64,000 nucleotides of DNA, taken from assembly GCF_004919105.1 (NCBI RefSeq), contig NZ_STGK01000009.1:62001-126000 (forward strand). Direction: 5' to 3'. Source of the DNA: Nocardioides sp. GY 10113 (lineage in GTDB: Bacteria > Actinomycetota > Actinomycetes > Propionibacteriales > Nocardioidaceae). The translations under genes and the position numbers were made by a program. Below the pieces are notes generated by a model that saw nothing but the letters and a program-made list of their open reading frames with translations, made no database searches and had not been told where the DNA came from. Every line of letters begins with the position of its first letter. The stretch's first letter is position 1. Positions 30,414-39,050 of the stretch are shown here, one piece after another.

Positions 30414-31046
30414 TCAGTCCAGCGGGCCGGTCAGGATGACCGTGAGGTTGGTGCTGCTCATGTCGCTGTCGGCATCGGCCGCGATCACCCGCTGGATCCC
30501 CAGGTCGAGGGCGAGCTTGCGGGCGGCGGCCTTCATCCCCTGCGGGTAGTAGACCGTGGTCGCGAGCACGGTGCCGTACCAGTTGTCGGCGGCGACGAAG
30601 CTCCAGCCGATGGCGCCGACCTTGGCGCCCACCTCGCCGGCCAGCCCGGTGATCCCGGAGTTGTTGAACACGACCACTCCGACATCGCCCCGCTTGACCT
30701 GGGGCTTCGGCTTCCTCGGCGGCTCGGCCTCGGGCTTCTCGGTGGCCTGCTCCGCCGCCTTGCCGCGGGCCGGGTCGCCGGTGGCGTCGTCCGAGGCCTC
30801 AGCGGCGCCCGAGGGCACGGAGCCGGTGTCGGCGACCGCGGTGATCTCGCGCTCGGTCGACGTCACGTCGCGGGTGGTGATGAACGCGACGGCGGCGGCG
30901 ACGACGGCGAGGATCGTCAGCAGCACCACCGGCGAGGGCAGCACGGCGCCCCGCTGGTCGCGGCGGCGCAGCCGGTCGCTCAGCCGGTCGCTCAACCGGG
31001 CACAGCGTCGGGGATCGAACGGGGTGGGCCAAGTGGGGAAGGTCAT
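30414..31046 (-). CDS. Membrane-anchored LytR_C domain protein
   Basis: A 210-residue protein with one transmembrane helix at about 35-60 (VLPSPVVLLTILAVVAAAVAF). A charged Pro/Lys/Glu-rich linker follows, then a LytR_C domain (VGVVVFNNSGITGLAGEVGAKV, WYGTVLATTVYYPQG). LytR_C domains occur beside LCP cell-wall ligases or alone as small extracytoplasmic proteins; their biochemical role is unclear. The catalytic LCP domain is absent. It lies 37 bases after the DUF3263 gene and is probably co-transcribed with it. Confidence 0.85.
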   Translation of the reverse strand: MTFPTWPTPFDPRRCARLSDRLSDRLRRRDQRGAVLPSPVVLLTILAVVAAAVAFITTRDVTSTEREITAVADTGSVPSGAAEASDDATGDPARGKAAEQATEKPEAEPPRKPKPQVKRGDVGVVVFNNSGITGLAGEVGAKVGAIGWSFVAADNWYGTVLATTVYYPQGMKAAARKLALDLGIQRVIAADADSDMSSTNLTVILTGPLD

Positions 31047-31083
31047 GGCCGCACTCCTTCCTGGGAGGGGGTGGGCTCGTGGT

Positions 31084-31392
31084 TCAGATCTCGAAGCCGA
31101 GGCGCCGCGCCGAGCGCTGGCGCTGGCGCTGCGAGCGCAGCCGGCGCAGCCGGCGCACCAGCAGCGGGTCGGCCGCCAGCGCCTCGGGGCGGTCGATCAG
31201 CGCGTTGAGGACCTGGTAGTAGCGGGTCGAGCTCATGTCGAACTTCTCGCGGACCGCGGACTCCTTGGCGCCGGCGTACTTCCACCACTGGCGCTCGAAC
31301 GCGAGGATCTCGCTGTCCCGCTCGCTCAGCCCGGCGGGCGCCGCGCCCTCGGCGTCGACCGTCTCGGGGCTGCTGCTCCGTTCGGCGTTCAT
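31084..31392 (-). CDS. DUF3263 protein
   Basis: A 102-residue small basic actinobacterial protein of the DUF3263 family. The core LSERDSEILAFERQWWKYAGAKESAVREKFDM looks like a helix-turn-helix, followed by an Arg/Gln-rich C-terminal helix, so it may bind DNA. Function not established. GGAGGA lies before the ATG at 31392; a longer reading from 31452 lacks such a site. In actinobacteria this gene is often next to a LytR_C gene, as here. Confidence 0.85.
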   Translation of the reverse strand: MNAERSSSPETVDAEGAAPAGLSERDSEILAFERQWWKYAGAKESAVREKFDMSSTRYYQVLNALIDRPEALAADPLLVRRLRRLRSQRQRQRSARRLGFEI

Positions 31393-31440
31393 CTGCGTCC
31401 TCCACCTCGCGCGGCGGGCCCGCCGCGCATCTACCCGGTT

Positions 31441-31452
31441 GTGGGTACCCAC
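31441..31452. promoter_or_regulatory. Palindrome GTGGGTACCCAC
   Basis: A twelve-base perfect palindrome in the divergent promoter region, 49 bases before the DUF3263 start. A possible operator for that unit; no family is assigned. Confidence 0.3.
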
Positions 31453-31462
31453 TGTAGACGTC

Positions 31463-31482
31463 GAATGACAACGATGTCATTC
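31463..31482. promoter_or_regulatory. LacI-type operator before the Gfo/Idh/MocA gene
   Basis: GAATGACA-ACGA-TGTCATTC is a perfect eight-base inverted repeat. It has the form of operators of actinobacterial LacI/GalR sugar repressors (TGACAnCGnTGTCA). It lies 38-57 bases before the ATG at 31520, where a repressor would block transcription. No LacI-type gene is in the window. Confidence 0.55.
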
Positions 31483-31519
31483 AGAACGGACACGCGTCGC
31501 GGCGGAGTACGTTCTGTCC

Positions 31520-32539
31520 ATGAGCGACCGCGAGATCGGCTGGGGGATCCTGGCCACCGGCAAGATCGCCCGCACCTTCGCCCGGGACCTGGCCCTGGTG
31601 CCCGGGGCCCGGCTGGCCGCCGTCGGCTCGCGCAGCATGGGGTCCGCCCGTGCGTTCGCGGCCGAGCACGGCGACGCCGACACCCGTGCGCACGGGACCT
31701 ACGAGGACCTGGTGACCGACCCGGCGGTGGAGGTGGTCTACGTCGCCACCCCCCACTCCTTCCACCTCGACAACGCGCGCGCGGCCTTCGAGGCGGGCAA
31801 GCACGTGCTGTGCGAGAAGCCGGTGGCGCTTGCGACGGCGGACGCCGCGGAGATGGTCCGGCTGGCCGGCGAGCACGACCGCTTCCTGATGGAGGCCATG
31901 TGGATGGCCTGCCACCCGGTCGTCCGCGAGCTGCGCGCCGAGCTCGCGAGCGGCCGGTTCGGGGCACCCCACCAGGTGCAGGCCGAGCTCGGCTTCCGCG
32001 TCGACGCCGGCCCGGAGAGCCGGATGCTCGACCCCGCGCTGGGCGCCAGCGCGCTGCTGGACATGGGGATCTACCCGCTCACCTTCGCCCACCTGATGCT
32101 CGGCCCGGCCGAGGAGCTGACCGCCACGGCGGCGCTCAGCGACCGCGGGATCGACCTCGACATCGCGATCGCCGGCCGCTACCCCGGCGGCGCGCTCGCG
32201 GCGCTCAACGCCTCGATGACCTCCTGGTCCTCGCGGCGCGCCGCGATCGCGACCGACCTGGGTCGGATCGACGTCGGCCCCGAGTTCCACCACCCCGCGT
32301 GGGCCGTGTTCACGCCGTACGAACCGGGCGCGGGGCCGCAGCCGGACCGGGCGGTGACCCTGACCGGCACCGAGCCGGTGATCGGCCAGGGCTACGGCAA
32401 CGAGATCGCCGAGGTCAACCGGTGCCTGCGCGAGGGCCTGCGCGAGAGCCCCCTGGTCCCGCACGCCCAGACCCTCGCGATCCTCGGGCAGATGGACGAC
32501 CTGCGCCGGCAGGTCGGCGTGACCTTCCCCGACGCCTGA
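31520..32539 (+). CDS. Gfo/Idh/MocA family NAD(P)-dependent oxidoreductase
   Basis: A 339-residue dehydrogenase with an N-terminal Rossmann domain (GWGILATGKIARTFARDL, with a GxGxxA-type turn as ATGKIA) and the family motif LCEKPVALA containing the catalytic-area lysine. The C-terminal domain is the GFO_IDH_MocA alpha/beta type. Substrates in this family are usually sugars, inositols or trans-1,2-dihydrodiols. It is followed 24 bases later by otsA on the same strand, so the two may share a transcript. Confidence 0.88.
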   Translation: MSDREIGWGILATGKIARTFARDLALVPGARLAAVGSRSMGSARAFAAEHGDADTRAHGTYEDLVTDPAVEVVYVATPHSFHLDNARAAFEAGKHVLCEKPVALATADAAEMVRLAGEHDRFLMEAMWMACHPVVRELRAELASGRFGAPHQVQAELGFRVDAGPESRMLDPALGASALLDMGIYPLTFAHLMLGPAEELTATAALSDRGIDLDIAIAGRYPGGALAALNASMTSWSSRRAAIATDLGRIDVGPEFHHPAWAVFTPYEPGAGPQPDRAVTLTGTEPVIGQGYGNEIAEVNRCLREGLRESPLVPHAQTLAILGQMDDLRRQVGVTFPDA

Positions 32540-32563
32540 CGCGACCGGGGCTAGGGTGTCGGT

Positions 32564-33958
32564 GTGGCCCACGACCTGGTGATCGTCGCCAACCGCCTCC
32601 CCGTCGACCGAGTGACCGACAAGGACGGCGAGGTCTCCTGGCGCCCCTCCCCCGGTGGCCTGGTGACCGCCATCGAGCCGGTGATGCGCGCCGGCGACGG
32701 CGTCTGGATCGGCTGGCCCGGCGGCACCGAGCAGCACCTGGAGCCGTTCGAGGCCGACGGGCTGCACCTGGTCCCCCTGTCGATGACGCAGGAGGAGATC
32801 GAGGAGCACTACGAGGGCTTCTCCAACGCGACGCTGTGGCCGCTCTACCACGACGTGGTGGCCAAGCCGGAGTTCCACCGCGAGTGGTGGGACCGCTACG
32901 TGAAGGTGAACCGGCGGTTCGCCGAGAAGGCCGCCGAGCTGGCCGCCGAGAGCGCCACCGTCTGGGTGCACGACTACCAGCTGCAGCTGGTGCCGCAGAT
33001 GCTCCGCGAGCTCCGCCCCGACCTGCGGATCGGCTTCTACCTGCACATCCCGTTCCCGCCGGCCGAGCTGTTCGCGCAGCTGCCCTGGCGGCGCCAGATC
33101 CTCGAGGGGCTGCTCGGCGCCGATCTGGTCGGCTTCCAGCTGCCCGGCGCCGCACAGAACTTCGTGCGGCTGGTCCGCCAGCGGGTCGGTCACCGGACGC
33201 ACCGCGACCTCGTCTACCTCCCCGACGGCCGCGAGGTCCGCGCCGCGGCGTTCCCGATCTCGATCGACGCCGCCGGCTTCGAGGAGCTCGCCCGCTCGCC
33301 CGAGGTCGCCGAGCGGGCCAAGGCGATCCGCGAGGCGCTGGGCAACCCCCGCAAGATCTTCCTGGGCATCGACCGCCTCGACTACACCAAGGGGATCTAC
33401 GCCCGGCTGAGGGCGTTCGGCGAGCTGATCCGCGACGAGCACCTCAGCGTCGAGGACGCGGTCTTCGTCCAGGTCGCGGTGCCCTCCCGGGAGCAGGTCG
33501 AGCAGTACCGGATCCTTCGCGACGACATCGACCGCCTCGTCGGCCGGCTCAACGGCGACCTGGGGCGGATCGGGCGCCCGGCGATCTCCTACCTGCACTC
33601 CTCCTACCCGCGCGAGGAGATGGCCGCGCTCTACCGCGCCGCCGACATCATGGTGGTCACGCCGTACCGGGACGGGATGAACCTGGTCGCCAAGGAGTAC
33701 GTCGCCTGCCGGATCGAGGAGGACGGCGCGCTGGTGCTGAGCGAGTTCGCCGGCGCCGCCGACGAGCTGCGTCAGGCCTGGCTGGTCAACCCCTACGACA
33801 TCAACGGGATGAAGGCCGCACTGCTGGAGTCCTACCGCGCGCAGCCCAAGGAGCTGGGCCGCCGGATGCGGGCGATGCGCAAGCAGATCTCCCAGCACGA
33901 CGTGAAGGCCTGGGCCGACAGCTTCATGACCGAGCTGGCGCACGAGCGCCACGACTGA
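32564..33958 (+). CDS. otsA: Trehalose-6-phosphate synthase
   Basis: OtsA, 464 residues, is a GT20 glycosyltransferase that joins UDP- or ADP-glucose to glucose-6-phosphate. NRLPVDRV (N-terminal loop), [36 protein letters not shown] (sugar-nucleotide binding) and [13 protein letters not shown] are all intact. Length is normal. The start is GTG at 32564. It acts before OtsB to make trehalose, an osmoprotectant and a source of mycolate-type carriers in relatives. Confidence 0.95.
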   Translation: MAHDLVIVANRLPVDRVTDKDGEVSWRPSPGGLVTAIEPVMRAGDGVWIGWPGGTEQHLEPFEADGLHLVPLSMTQEEIEEHYEGFSNATLWPLYHDVVAKPEFHREWWDRYVKVNRRFAEKAAELAAESATVWVHDYQLQLVPQMLRELRPDLRIGFYLHIPFPPAELFAQLPWRRQILEGLLGADLVGFQLPGAAQNFVRLVRQRVGHRTHRDLVYLPDGREVRAAAFPISIDAAGFEELARSPEVAERAKAIREALGNPRKIFLGIDRLDYTKGIYARLRAFGELIRDEHLSVEDAVFVQVAVPSREQVEQYRILRDDIDRLVGRLNGDLGRIGRPAISYLHSSYPREEMAALYRAADIMVVTPYRDGMNLVAKEYVACRIEEDGALVLSEFAGAADELRQAWLVNPYDINGMKAALLESYRAQPKELGRRMRAMRKQISQHDVKAWADSFMTELAHERHD

Positions 33959-34037
33959 GCGGCCACGGAACCGGGACTTACGCACCGACCCGCACCCGGC
34001 GGCCGCATCCCGATGTGACCCAGGATACTTTTCGGGC

Positions 34038-35186
34038 ATGGACCTGGTGCCGAAGCCCTCCCAGGTCGCAGCGGCAGTCGGCAACGTGGCGCACCGGGTG
34101 CTCCGCGGCGGCCTGGCCGACCTGCGACCGATGCCGCGCACGCTCATCGACGACGGCCCTCGGCGGGAGGTCTACCACTACCGACCGAGCGCCAGCGTGC
34201 CCGAGAACGGCGACCCGGTGCTGCTGGTCGCGCCCCTGGCCGCCCCTGCGCTCTGCTACGACCTGAGGCGCGGCTGCTCCCTGGTCGAGCACTTCCTCGA
34301 GCAGGGTCGGCCGACCTACCTGGTCGAGTACGGCGAGGTCTCCCTGCGCGACCGCGAGCTCGGGCTCGACCCGTGGGTCGACGACGTGCTGCCGGCCGCG
34401 ATCCACGCCGCGTTCCAGCACTCCGGCGGCCGTGCCGTGCACCTGGTCGGCTGGAGCCTGGGCGGCCTCTTCGCCCTGCTCACGATGGCCGCGCGGGCCG
34501 GCGGCGCGCTGCCGGTCGCCTCGGTGGCGGTGCTCGGCTCGCCGGTCGACGTCAGCCGGGTGCCGATGGTCGCGCCGGTCCGGCCCCTGCTGACCGGCGA
34601 CGACCTGCCCGCTCCGGTGACCCGGGGCTACCGCCTGCTCGGCGGCGCCCCGGACCCGCTGGTCGACTGGGCGGTCCGACTGCCCGCGGTCGACCGCCTG
34701 GTCACCCGCCCCCTGGCGCTCGCCGCGCACGCCGACGACCGGGAGTTCCTGGCCCAGGTCGAGGCCGTCCAGCGGCTCGGCGCAGCCATGACCGGGTACC
34801 CCGGTCGCGCCTACGGCCAGCTCTACCACCGCTTCGCCACCGGGAACCAGCTGGCCACGGGCAGCATGGAGGTCGGCGGTCGCACCCTCGCGCTGGCCGA
34901 GGTCGACGTACCCGTGCTCGTGGTGGCCGGGGCGAGCGACGCCATCGCCCCGATCGACGCGGTCCGCCCGGTGGTCGGGATGCTGAGCGGCGCGCCCGAG
35001 GCGCAGCTGGAGGTCGTTCCCGGCGGCCACCTCGGCCTGCTCACCGGTCGCGGCGCCCGCACGTCGACGTGGCCGGCCCTCGACGAGTGGATCTACCGCT
35101 GGTCCTCGCCCACCGGCCACCCCACCCTGGGCACCGACCCGCACCGGCGGCACTCGTCGGCCTCCTCCCGGACGTTCGGGCGGTGA
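34038..35186 (+). CDS. Alpha/beta hydrolase related to PhaC-type enzymes
   Basis: A 382-residue alpha/beta hydrolase. The nucleophile elbow is GWSLGG with serine, not the cysteine (GxCxG) of polyhydroxyalkanoate synthases, although LCYDLRRGCSLVEHFLEQGRP upstream resembles PhaC and its relatives. Downstream candidates for the acid and base are in VLVVAGASDAIAPI and VPGGHLGLLTG. It is probably an esterase or depolymerase-like enzyme. It overlaps the MFS gene by four bases (GTGA), so it is translationally coupled. Confidence 0.8.
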   Translation: MDLVPKPSQVAAAVGNVAHRVLRGGLADLRPMPRTLIDDGPRREVYHYRPSASVPENGDPVLLVAPLAAPALCYDLRRGCSLVEHFLEQGRPTYLVEYGEVSLRDRELGLDPWVDDVLPAAIHAAFQHSGGRAVHLVGWSLGGLFALLTMAARAGGALPVASVAVLGSPVDVSRVPMVAPVRPLLTGDDLPAPVTRGYRLLGGAPDPLVDWAVRLPAVDRLVTRPLALAAHADDREFLAQVEAVQRLGAAMTGYPGRAYGQLYHRFATGNQLATGSMEVGGRTLALAEVDVPVLVVAGASDAIAPIDAVRPVVGMLSGAPEAQLEVVPGGHLGLLTGRGARTSTWPALDEWIYRWSSPTGHPTLGTDPHRRHSSASSRTFGR

Positions 35187-36598
35187 GCGCGGCGACGACG
35201 CCGGGGGTGGCCGGCCCGGGCACGAACGAGCTCCCCCGCCGGGTCCGGATCGGGTACGGCGCGGGCTCGGTGGCCACGGGCGCGTTCGGCACGGTTCCCG
35301 GGCTGATGCTGCTGCCGTTCCTCACCAACGAGCTGGCCGTGCCGGCGCTGGCGGCGGGCGCGATCGTGCTGCTGCCCAAGGCCTGGGACGTGGTGCTCAA
35401 CCCGATCGCCGGCCGGATCAGCGACCGCAGCACCGACCCGCGCGGCCCGCGGCGCCCCTGGCTGCTGCGCGCCGGCGTGGTGCTCGCGGCCTGCTTCGCG
35501 CTGCTCTTCGCCGGACCCGACCTCGGCTCGCCCGCGCTGGACGCGACCTGGGTGCTGCTGATGTTCGTGGCCTGCGCCAGCGCCTACGCCTTCTTCCAGG
35601 TGCCCTACGTGTCGATGCCGGCCGAGATCGCCGGCACCGCCGAGGAGCGGACCCGGCTGATGACCTGGCGGGTCGCGATCCTGGCGTTCACGATCATGCT
35701 CGCCGGGGCCAGCGCTCCCGCGCTGCGCGACGCGATCGGGGGCCGCGACGGCTACCGGGTGATGGGCGTGGCGATGGCGCTGCTGATCCTCACCGGCGTG
35801 CTGCTCTCCTACCGCGGCACCCGGAACGCCCCGATCGGCGCGGTCGCCGCGGGCTCCGGCACGCTGCGCGACCAGCTGCGGATCGTGGCCGGCGCACCCG
35901 ACTTCCGGGCGCTGCTGACCACCTTCGTGCTCCAGGCCCTGGCCACCGGCTGCATGCTGGCCGGCGTCGACTACCTGGCCGGCGACGTGCTGGGCACGGC
36001 CGGCGCCGCGACGGTCCTCTTCGTCTGCTTCGTCGGCCCGGCGCTGCTGCTCACGCCCGCGTGGGCCGCGCTCGGGCACCGGGTCGGCAAGCGCCGCGGC
36101 TACCGGATCGCCTCGCTGGTGCTGGCGCTGGGCGCCGCCCTCGCCGCCGTCGCCGGCCTGGTCGACGGCGTACCGGCGGCCGGCGTCTACGCCGCGGTCG
36201 GGGTGGTCGGCCTCGGGTACGCCGGCATCCAGGTCTTCCCGCTGGCGATGCTGCCCGACGCGGCGGCCGTCGACGCCCGGCGCACCGGCTCCTCGCGGGT
36301 CGGCGTCTACACGGGCGTGTGGACCGCGGGCGAGACGCTCGGGTTCGCCCTGGGCCCCGGGCTGTTCGCGGTGGTGCTGGCGCTCGGCGGCTACCGCTCC
36401 TCCGCCGGCGGCGACGTGGTCCAGCCCGACAGCGCGCTGACCGCGATCACCCTCGGCTTCTCGCTGCTGCCGATGCTGCTCGTGCTGGCCAGCCTGTGGT
36501 GGCTGCGCCGCTACACCCTCGACGAGCGCACGGTCGACGCCCTCGCCGGCGGCGACCTCGCTCTCACCCCCACCCCCTCCGAAGAAGGAACCCGATGA
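35183..36598 (+). CDS. MFS transporter, GPH/MelB-like
   Basis: A 471-residue transporter with about twelve hydrophobic segments, from IGYGAGSVATGAFGTVPGLM to LLPMLLVLASLWWL. DRSTDPRGPRRPWLLR is the loop 2-3 motif of the glycoside-pentoside-hexuronide:cation symporter group, suggesting cation-driven uptake of a sugar or related polar compound. GTG at 35183 and ATGA at the end link it to both neighbours. Confidence 0.85.
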   Translation: MSAATTPGVAGPGTNELPRRVRIGYGAGSVATGAFGTVPGLMLLPFLTNELAVPALAAGAIVLLPKAWDVVLNPIAGRISDRSTDPRGPRRPWLLRAGVVLAACFALLFAGPDLGSPALDATWVLLMFVACASAYAFFQVPYVSMPAEIAGTAEERTRLMTWRVAILAFTIMLAGASAPALRDAIGGRDGYRVMGVAMALLILTGVLLSYRGTRNAPIGAVAAGSGTLRDQLRIVAGAPDFRALLTTFVLQALATGCMLAGVDYLAGDVLGTAGAATVLFVCFVGPALLLTPAWAALGHRVGKRRGYRIASLVLALGAALAAVAGLVDGVPAAGVYAAVGVVGLGYAGIQVFPLAMLPDAAAVDARRTGSSRVGVYTGVWTAGETLGFALGPGLFAVVLALGGYRSSAGGDVVQPDSALTAITLGFSLLPMLLVLASLWWLRRYTLDERTVDALAGGDLALTPTPSEEGTR

Positions 36599-38049
36599 AC
36601 CCGACCGAGATCCGCGCCCGCCTCGACGAGTGGCAGGCCGGCGACCTGCCGGTCCACGGCGGCCGCACGCTGGCCTACGTCTACGACGCCGGCCTGGCCG
36701 AGGTGGACGCCCTGGCCCGCGAGGCGGTCGCCGCGTTCGCCGGCAGCAACGGCCTGGACCCGACCGCGTTCCCGAGCCTGCTGTCGATGGAGAACGAGCT
36801 GGTCGGCTTCGCCGCGGACCTGGTCGACGCCCCGGAGACCGCCGTCGGCACGCTCACCTCGGGCGGCACCGAGTCCTGCATGCTCGCCGTCCAGGCCGCC
36901 CGCGACGCCCTCCCAGAGCTCGCCCGCGCCGGGACCCGCGCCTCGATCGTGGTGCCGGACACCGTGCACGCGGCGTTCCACAAGGCGGCGCACTACTTCG
37001 ACATGGAGGTGCGGGTGGTCCCCACCCGCGAGGACCACCGGGCGGACCCCGCCGCGACGGCAGCGGCCTGCGACGACACCACCGTGCTGGTCGTGGTCAG
37101 CGCTCCGTCGTACGCGCACGGCGTGATCGACCCGGTCACCGAGATCGCCGCCGCCGCGGCGGAGCGCGGCATCCGCTGCCACGTCGACGCCTGCATCGGA
37201 GGCTGGGTGCTGCCGTTCAAGGCGCGGCTGGGCCGCGACGTGGCGCCGTGGACCTTCGCGGTCGAGGGCGTCACCTCGATCTCGATGGACCTGCACAAGT
37301 ACGGCTACGCGCCGAAGGGCGCGTCGGTGCTGCTGCACCGCTCCGCCGCGCTGCGCCGCCCGCAGTACTTCGCGCACGCCGACTGGCCGGGCTACACGAT
37401 GCTCAACTCGACCCTGCAGTCGACCCGGTCGGGCGGCCCGGTGGCCGGCGCCTGGACGACCGTCCGCGCGATCGGCGTGACCGGCTACCTGGACCTCACG
37501 CGCCGGGCGCTGGAGGCCACGGACCGGATCATCGCCGGCGTCGCTGGGATCGACGGCCTGACCGTGGTCGGCGAGCCCGAGTCCACGCTGGTGGCGATGG
37601 TCGCCGACGACGACCTCGACGTGTTCACGGTGGCGGACGAGATGACCGAGCGCGGCTGGTTCACCCAGCCGCAGATGGCCTACCGCGGCCAGCCGCCGTC
37701 GCTCCACCTGTCGCTGTGCGCGGCGACCCTGGACTCGGTCGAGGAGTTCCTGGCCGCGCTGGCCGACGCTGTCGCCGCGGCCCGGGCGGCCGGACCGGTC
37801 GCGGTCGATGCCGGCGTCGTGGAGCTGCTCCAGACGCTCGACCCGGCGACGCTGACCGAGGAGGAGTTCGACGGGCTGCTCGCGGCCGGCGGCCTCGGCG
37901 GCGACGACGCGGCGGGCGGCCCGGCACTGCCGAAGCGGATGGCGCCGGTCAACGCGCTGCTCGACGCGGCACCGCCGACGCTGCGCGAGGCGGTGCTGGT
38001 CGCGTTCCTGGACCGGCTGGCCCGACCCGTCCGCGGCGCCGGCGCCTGA
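36595..38049 (+). CDS. PLP-dependent decarboxylase/lyase (sphingosine-phosphate-lyase/GAD-like)
   Basis: A 484-residue fold-type I PLP enzyme. TSGGTESCMLAVQAARD binds the cofactor phosphate, HVDACIGGW has the ring-binding aspartate, and SMDLHKYGYAPKG has the Schiff-base lysine. HKYGYxxKG is typical of sphingosine-1-phosphate lyases and related group II decarboxylases. A weakly conserved C-terminal tail of about 80 residues follows the catalytic domain. Third gene of a coupled trio; the transporter before it may import its substrate or the precursor. Substrate not determined. Confidence 0.82.
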   Translation: MNPTEIRARLDEWQAGDLPVHGGRTLAYVYDAGLAEVDALAREAVAAFAGSNGLDPTAFPSLLSMENELVGFAADLVDAPETAVGTLTSGGTESCMLAVQAARDALPELARAGTRASIVVPDTVHAAFHKAAHYFDMEVRVVPTREDHRADPAATAAACDDTTVLVVVSAPSYAHGVIDPVTEIAAAAAERGIRCHVDACIGGWVLPFKARLGRDVAPWTFAVEGVTSISMDLHKYGYAPKGASVLLHRSAALRRPQYFAHADWPGYTMLNSTLQSTRSGGPVAGAWTTVRAIGVTGYLDLTRRALEATDRIIAGVAGIDGLTVVGEPESTLVAMVADDDLDVFTVADEMTERGWFTQPQMAYRGQPPSLHLSLCAATLDSVEEFLAALADAVAAARAAGPVAVDAGVVELLQTLDPATLTEEEFDGLLAAGGLGGDDAAGGPALPKRMAPVNALLDAAPPTLREAVLVAFLDRLARPVRGAGA

Positions 38050-38071
38050 GCCGCACCCGGACGGCGGGGCC

Positions 38072-38093
38072 TCCTAGTCCGGTCGGACTAGGA
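38072..38093 (+). terminator. Hairpin after the PLP enzyme gene
   Basis: TCCTAGTCC and GGACTAGGA pair perfectly across the four-base loop GGTC, followed by AAGG. It begins 23 bases after the stop codon. It probably ends the three-gene transcript, although it lacks a T-run and could also be an operator. Confidence 0.55.
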
Positions 38094-38277
38094 AAGGCGG
38101 TCCGGGCGCCGGATGCGCGACACGGCCGCCGGCCGTAGATTGCTCATCACGAGGTGGCTCGCGGGCCCCGGCGTACGCCCTCCGGAGGGAGGAGGACGAG
38201 GCCGGTGCCGCGGGAAACGGCCCACCTCCACGAACCGAGACCGCCCACGGCGCCGGCCACCCCCTAGGGTCGACGCC

Positions 38278-38976
38278 GTGGGCGGACTCGCGCAGCTGAC
38301 CGAACAGGGACTGATCGCACCCGACTGGGCCGAGGCGCTCGCACCGGTCGAGGATCGCGTGGTCGCGCTGGGCGACTTCCTGCGCGCGGAGGTGGCGGCG
38401 GGTCGGGGCTACCAGCCCGCCGGCGACCGGGTCTTCCGCGCCTTCGCCCGGCCGCTGTCCCAGGTGCGGGTCCTCGTCGTCGGCCAGGACCCCTACCCGA
38501 ACCCTCGGCACCCGATCGGGCTCTGCTTCGCCGTCGAGGCCGACGTGCGGCCGCTGCCGCCCAGCCTGGTCAACATCTACAAGGAGCTGGCCTCCGACGT
38601 CGGCGTCACCCCGCCCGAGCACGGCGACCTGTCGGCCTGGACGGACCAGGGCGTGATGCTGCTCAACAGGGTGCTGACGGTGCGCCCCGGCGACTCCGGA
38701 TCGCACCGCGGCCAGGGCTGGGAGCACGTCACCGCGTGCGCCATCGAGGCGCTGGTCCGCCGGGCCGAGGCGGGCGCGCCGATGGCGGCGATCCTGTGGG
38801 GCTCCGACGCACGCGGCCTGGCCAAGCACCTCGGCCCGATCCCGGCGGTGGAGTCGGCGCACCCGTCGCCGCTGTCGGCGTACCGCGGGTTCTTCGGGTC
38901 CCGGCCGTTCAGCCGGGTCAACGAGCTGCTGGTCGCCCAGGGCGCCGAGCCGGTGGACTGGTCGCTGCCGGCCTGA
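38278..38976 (+). CDS. ung: Uracil-DNA glycosylase, family 1
   Basis: Ung, 232 residues, excises uracil from DNA in base-excision repair. [15 protein letters not shown] holds the water-activating Asp, with Pro in place of the usual His after GQDPY as in other actinobacteria. [12 protein letters not shown] and [17 protein letters not shown] (the DNA-intercalation loop) follow. The GTG at 38278 was chosen as the start; an in-frame Arg/Pro-rich upstream extension from 38113 is unlike any Ung. Confidence 0.95.
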   Translation: MGGLAQLTEQGLIAPDWAEALAPVEDRVVALGDFLRAEVAAGRGYQPAGDRVFRAFARPLSQVRVLVVGQDPYPNPRHPIGLCFAVEADVRPLPPSLVNIYKELASDVGVTPPEHGDLSAWTDQGVMLLNRVLTVRPGDSGSHRGQGWEHVTACAIEALVRRAEAGAPMAAILWGSDARGLAKHLGPIPAVESAHPSPLSAYRGFFGSRPFSRVNELLVAQGAEPVDWSLPA

Positions 38977-39020
38977 GCCCGGATCCACGCCGAGCCTTGC
39001 GGCGACGCCACCCCCGGAAT

Positions 39021-39041
39021 AATGTTTAATCTTCAATCATT
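39021..39041. promoter_or_regulatory. AT-rich imperfect palindrome before the dioxygenase gene
   Basis: AATG (39021-39024) and CATT (39038-39041) bracket TTTAATCTTCAAT, an imperfect 21-base palindrome centred at 39031. It is strikingly AT-rich in this sequence. It ends ten bases before the ATG, next to the GGAG ribosome-binding site. The form fits a MarR-family operator. Confidence 0.35.
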
Positions 39042-39050
39042 GGAGATGGC

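Noticed and set aside
34038..35186. Polyhydroxyalkanoate synthase
   Set aside because: The nucleophile is Ser in GWSLGG, whereas PhaC needs Cys.
38113..38277. N-terminal extension of uracil-DNA glycosylase
   Set aside because: Arg/Pro-rich, unlike the family; the GTG at 38278 gives normal length.
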